64,000 nt of DNA from positions 1-64,000 of the forward strand of contig NZ_AUFP01000011.1 of the NCBI RefSeq assembly GCF_000426565.1. The letters are read 5' to 3'. Shown piece after piece: positions 61,176 through 64,000 of the stretch (positions are counted from its first letter, which is position 1; each line of letters starts with the position of its first letter). Made by a program: the position numbers and the translations under genes. The DNA comes from Segatella albensis DSM 11370 = JCM 12258 (lineage in GTDB: Bacteria; Bacteroidota; Bacteroidia; Bacteroidales; Bacteroidaceae). The notes under the pieces are model-generated. The model worked only from the letters and a program-made list of their open reading frames with translations. It made no database searches and was not told the DNA's origin.

Positions 61176-62756
61176 TTAGTATAATGTTCCCAATGCTTTC
61201 TGTAAACCAACCTGTGAAAGTTTCACGTCGATTTGTGCGTCAATTTTCTGACTCTGTGCTTGTTGCCATGCTGTCTGGGCGGCCATGACTTCTGTAACAC
61301 CCATCACGCCTTCCTTGAATCCGAGATTCGCACAACGTAGATTCTCTTCGGCGCTTTTCGTGTTCTTTTCTGCCATCCTCAAACGTTTCTTGGCTTCCGA
61401 CAGTTTGAATTGACTCTGATTTACCTGTAAATGTATCTTCTCTTGCAGATCATTCAACTCCATGCGGGCAATGGCCGTTGCAGCCTTGCCTGCGCGTACC
61501 TTGTAGGCTCCTTCCATCCAATTCCATACGGGTACTTGAACGGTGACACCAACATTCCATGTGCCATCGAATTTTCTTTGGAATCCGTTGAATACATTCG
61601 GATTGGAAACTAGATAGCCTCCGGTAAGTGCTATATGTGGTAAATATGCTGCTCTTACGATCTTGGTATTCTGTTCGCTTACATCTACAGCGTTCTGGAG
61701 CATTCTTATCTCCGGACGTGTCGTGTAGGCTGAATCTGTGTTTGACGTGACATTTGATGTCTTGATGTCTAAATGTTCGATGTCTTCATCGGCTAATGTA
61801 ATCTTGCTGTCCATAGGAAGGCCTGTCAGTTGGCAGAGTAACATCTTTGATAGGGTTAGTCCGTCATCAACTTGGGTGCATTGCATCTCGGCCTCATTGA
61901 CTTTCACATCAACTTTCAGGCCTTGTGCCTTGGTGGCTACACCTTCCTTGATCATCTTATGTACATCCTTGTCGAGCTTCTTGATGAGATTACGGTAGCT
62001 GTAAGCCAACTTCTGTTTCTGTTTGAGCGAAACAACCATCCAGTAAGCCTGATCGATACTATAAAGGGTAGACTGCTGTTTGAAATCAAGATCGTTCAAC
62101 GCGATGTTTTCTCCGATTTCGGCAATACGGTTCATTGCCGCTATGGCACCTCCCATGAAAATAGGTTGTCTCACCAAGATAGCTCCGGCCCATATATTTC
62201 GTGTGTCTGTATGTAAGGCATCTACAATTTTCTTACCGGTTTGATTGCCATACTGTGCGATACTATTGCCTACGGTATTACCCAGTTCGTTGCCAATCTG
62301 AGTGCCTATCTGTGTGCCGATTCCACTTACTTGTTGTCCAATCTTTTGTGCGGTAGTAGGATCTATGACACCTTGTTGTACTAGGCTCGTAAGATATGAA
62401 GAAATGCCACTAGATAACTTGGATTGCAAATCAGCACCAAGCGATCCGAAAGCCTGTGCGCCTGCGCCGGCCATGCTTGTACCTAGATTGCTGATCTCAT
62501 CTTGTTGGGCCCCGCTGAGTAATGATATCTGTCGGCTGAAATATTGATATCCGCCAATAGCATCTATCTTTGGCAGATATTTTGTTCGCGCAGCCTTGCG
62601 GATATTGGTCGCTACTTCCTGTTTCAACCTTGAAGCATTGAGCTGTTTGTTGTTGCGCAATGCAAGAACACGACAACTGTCCAGAGTTAATACACCCTGG
62701 GCAGATGCTGGAACAACAGCACATAGTAGCAAAGCAAATGTAAATATTCTATTCAT
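61176..62756 (-). CDS. TolC family outer-membrane efflux protein with Gly-rich insert
   Basis: A 526-residue TolC/OEP protein with signal peptide MNRIFTFALLLCAVVPASAQ. The OEP repeats are seen as LDSCRVLALRNNKQLNASRL, PIFMGGAIAAMNRI and PVWNWMEGAYKVRAGKAAT, with long helices near 270-330 and 420-510. Residues about 85-185 form an extra Gly/Ser/Gln-rich segment (with IGTQIGTQIGNELGNTVGN) not usual in TolC. It is first in the export operon; the promoter box lies at 62777. Confidence 0.9.
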   Translation of the reverse strand: MNRIFTFALLLCAVVPASAQGVLTLDSCRVLALRNNKQLNASRLKQEVATNIRKAARTKYLPKIDAIGGYQYFSRQISLLSGAQQDEISNLGTSMAGAGAQAFGSLGADLQSKLSSGISSYLTSLVQQGVIDPTTAQKIGQQVSGIGTQIGTQIGNELGNTVGNSIAQYGNQTGKKIVDALHTDTRNIWAGAILVRQPIFMGGAIAAMNRIAEIGENIALNDLDFKQQSTLYSIDQAYWMVVSLKQKQKLAYSYRNLIKKLDKDVHKMIKEGVATKAQGLKVDVKVNEAEMQCTQVDDGLTLSKMLLCQLTGLPMDSKITLADEDIEHLDIKTSNVTSNTDSAYTTRPEIRMLQNAVDVSEQNTKIVRAAYLPHIALTGGYLVSNPNVFNGFQRKFDGTWNVGVTVQVPVWNWMEGAYKVRAGKAATAIARMELNDLQEKIHLQVNQSQFKLSEAKKRLRMAEKNTKSAEENLRCANLGFKEGVMGVTEVMAAQTAWQQAQSQKIDAQIDVKLSQVGLQKALGTLY

Positions 62757-62776
62757 TATTCAAAATTAAGCTAATG

Positions 62777-62784
62777 CAAAAATA
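62777..62784 (-). promoter_or_regulatory. -7 promoter element of export operon
   Basis: On the minus strand the bases read TATTTTTG, 20 bases before the ATG at 62756. Confidence 0.65.
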
Positions 62785-62888
62785 CACCTTTTCTTATTAA
62801 ATTGCAAAGAAAAAGCTTCTGTAAACCTTTAATAAATTAAATTTTAGCATTTTTATGGAAAAATAGAACAACATTTCAGTTAATTTTT

Positions 62889-62896
62889 TATATTTG
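62889..62896 (+). promoter_or_regulatory. -7 promoter element of DUF4492-cydA
   Basis: TATATTTG, 33 bases before the ATG at 62930. It rules out the in-frame ATG at 62894. Confidence 0.65.
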
Positions 62897-62929
62897 CCTC
62901 AAAGTATTAAACATATATTATTATTTTTT

Positions 62930-63145
62930 ATGAAAAGATGCGGCTTTTTCTTTCGGGTCTGTGATCTCTATGTGGATGGTTTTAAACATCTTACGTGGGG
63001 AAGGACTCTTTGGGTCGTCATCATTATTAAATTAATTATCATCTTTTTCGTTCTCAAATTATTTTTCTTTCCTGACTTCATCGGAGAGCATGCTCAGAAA
63101 GGTCACGAAGATGAATTTGTTAGTAGTAAAATATTAAAAGAATAA
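62930..63145 (+). CDS. DUF4492 family small membrane protein
   Basis: A 71-residue protein: a short start FFRVCDLYVDGFKHLTWGRT, one membrane helix (LWVVIIIKLIIIFFVLKLFF) and a charged tail. It matches DUF4492, small proteins that precede cydA in Bacteroidota. They may be assembly or accessory subunits of cytochrome bd, comparable in place (not sequence) to CydX; this is inference. cydA starts 5 bases downstream. Confidence 0.85.
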   Translation: MKRCGFFFRVCDLYVDGFKHLTWGRTLWVVIIIKLIIIFFVLKLFFFPDFIGEHAQKGHEDEFVSSKILKE

Positions 63146-63150
63146 TTCCT

Positions 63151-64000
63151 ATGATAAATGTATTGGAAATAACTTCGACTACTGTCGATTGGTCGAGAGC
63201 TCAGTTTGCTCTTACGGCGATTTATCATTGGCTCTTTGTTCCGCTCACCTTGGGACTGGCTCTGATAATGGGCATCGCCGAAACTTGCTATTATCGCACA
63301 AAGAAAAGATTCTGGCGTGATGTCTCTCGATTCTGGCAGAAACTCTTTGGCGTTAACTTCGCCATGGGGGTGGCTACTGGTATCATACTGGAATTTGAGT
63401 TTGGTACGAATTGGAGTAATTATTCGTGGTTCGTGGGTGATGTGTTTGGCGCACCTTTGGCCATAGAAGGTATTGTCGCATTCTTTATGGAGTCTACTTT
63501 TGTGGCTGTTATGTTCTTTGGTTGGAAGAAAGTTTCGCCTAGTTTTCATCTTGCTTCTACTTGGCTTACGGGTATTGGCGCCACAATCTCTGCATGGTGG
63601 ATACTTGTAGCCAATTCGTGGATGCAAGATCCTATCGGTCAGACTTTTAATCCTGATACGATGCGCTTCGAGATGAACTCTTTCTGGAATGTTGCCCTGT
63701 CGCCTTTTGCTGTGGATAAGTTCTTCCATACGGTTACTTCTACTTGGATTATTGGTTCGGTATTCTGTATCGCGGTATGTTGCTGGTATTTATGGCATAA
63801 GCGCGAGGTGAAGTTGGCTGTCGAGAGTATCAAGATAGCATCGTGGGTTGGTATTGCTGCTTCGTTGCTTGTGCTGATGACGGGTGATCATTCTGCCTAT
63901 ATGGTGGCTCGCACACAACCGATGAAGTTGGCTGCGATGGAAGCTCTCTATCATGGAGGTGTTGACCAAGGACTAACGGGGGTGGCTTGGGTGAACCCTT
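63151..64000 (+). CDS. cydA: cytochrome bd ubiquinol oxidase subunit I (cut by window end)
   Basis: The first 283 codons of cydA are present; the frame is open to the window end. WSRAQFALTAIYHWLFVPLT carries the His (residue 26) that ligates a haem, GVATGIILEFEFGTNWSNYS and GDVFGAPLAIEG follow, and KFFHTVTSTWII has a second haem His. CydA and CydB form the high-affinity quinol oxidase used at low oxygen, which suits a mostly anaerobic gut or oral organism. The ATG at 63151 is 5 bases behind the DUF4492 stop. cydB should follow beyond the window. Confidence 0.95.
   Translation, partial: MINVLEITSTTVDWSRAQFALTAIYHWLFVPLTLGLALIMGIAETCYYRTKKRFWRDVSRFWQKLFGVNFAMGVATGIILEFEFGTNWSNYSWFVGDVFGAPLAIEGIVAFFMESTFVAVMFFGWKKVSPSFHLASTWLTGIGATISAWWILVANSWMQDPIGQTFNPDTMRFEMNSFWNVALSPFAVDKFFHTVTSTWIIGSVFCIAVCCWYLWHKREVKLAVESIKIASWVGIAASLLVLMTGDHSAYMVARTQPMKLAAMEALYHGGVDQGLTGVAWVNP

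Noticed and set aside
63103..63729. 208-codon minus-strand frame at the right edge
   Set aside because: The plus strand here codes the unmistakable start of cydA; the minus frame is its complement.

Overview
The window looks like chromosome of a Bacteroidota bacterium, most likely a Prevotella/Segatella-type member of the Prevotellaceae. The reasons are: promoters of the TAnnTTTG (-7) type in front of most transcription units; type IX secretion genes (porQ, a porE-type lipoprotein); lipoproteins with a Cys followed by acidic residues; a DUF4492 gene directly before cydA; and an IspH of the Bacteroidota form. The housekeeping part is AT-rich. No rRNA operon, integrase, transposase or CRISPR array is visible.

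Layout. 1-8,068 is accessory. It holds an unrecognised exported protein, a very AT-rich AbiH-type abortive-infection gene, then a clearly GC-richer block (about 2,660-7,300). That block contains a HIRAN-domain protein and a partner sharing an unusual Asn/Gly motif, an SSB-like DUF3127 protein, a VirE_N primase-like/DUF3987 ATPase fusion, and two DUF5675-type genes, one of them a decayed remnant. 8,100-13,700 has a lipoprotein, a PadR-PspC-HAD operon with a putative operator, and a GH94 cellobiose-phosphorylase-type gene. 13,900-21,350 carries a giant alpha-2-macroglobulin-like protein, a DUF1573 protein and ispH. 21,350-21,790 is gene-free but has two facing promoters and a shared hairpin (candidate small RNAs). 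21,790-29,710 has cmk-porQ, tonB, a polyprenyl diphosphate synthase, tatD, a 22-bp repeat array, tRNA-Ser(GGA), an exbB-X-exbD-exbD operon and lrp-folA.

29,730-36,050 is a minus-strand run topB-porE-rsmF-thyA, followed by lutABC on the plus strand. 38,880-46,220 is a compact minus-strand operon: MATE transporter, cytidylate-kinase-like protein, phosphoesterase, dTDP-glucose 4,6-dehydratase, purT, FdtA/QdtA-type isomerase, FemAB/GNAT-like acyltransferase and sugar aminotransferase. Together the sugar genes could make an acylated dTDP-3-amino-3,6-dideoxyhexose. 46,300-51,020 holds a subtilisin-like protease, xseAB, ilvE and a DUF975 membrane protein. 51,020-51,590 is gene-free with a second 22-bp array and an 11-bp tandem repeat. 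51,590-62,760 has an outer-membrane barrel, a duplicated-domain lipoprotein, trmB with a shortened GH115-like gene, mrp, and a TolC-HlyD-permease-permease export operon. The right edge enters DUF4492-cydA; cydA is cut by the window end.

Most novel signals: the HIRAN/partner motif pair inside the GC-rich primase-helicase island; two four-unit 22-bp repeat arrays 25 kb apart; and the convergent small-RNA candidates at 21.4-21.7 kb.
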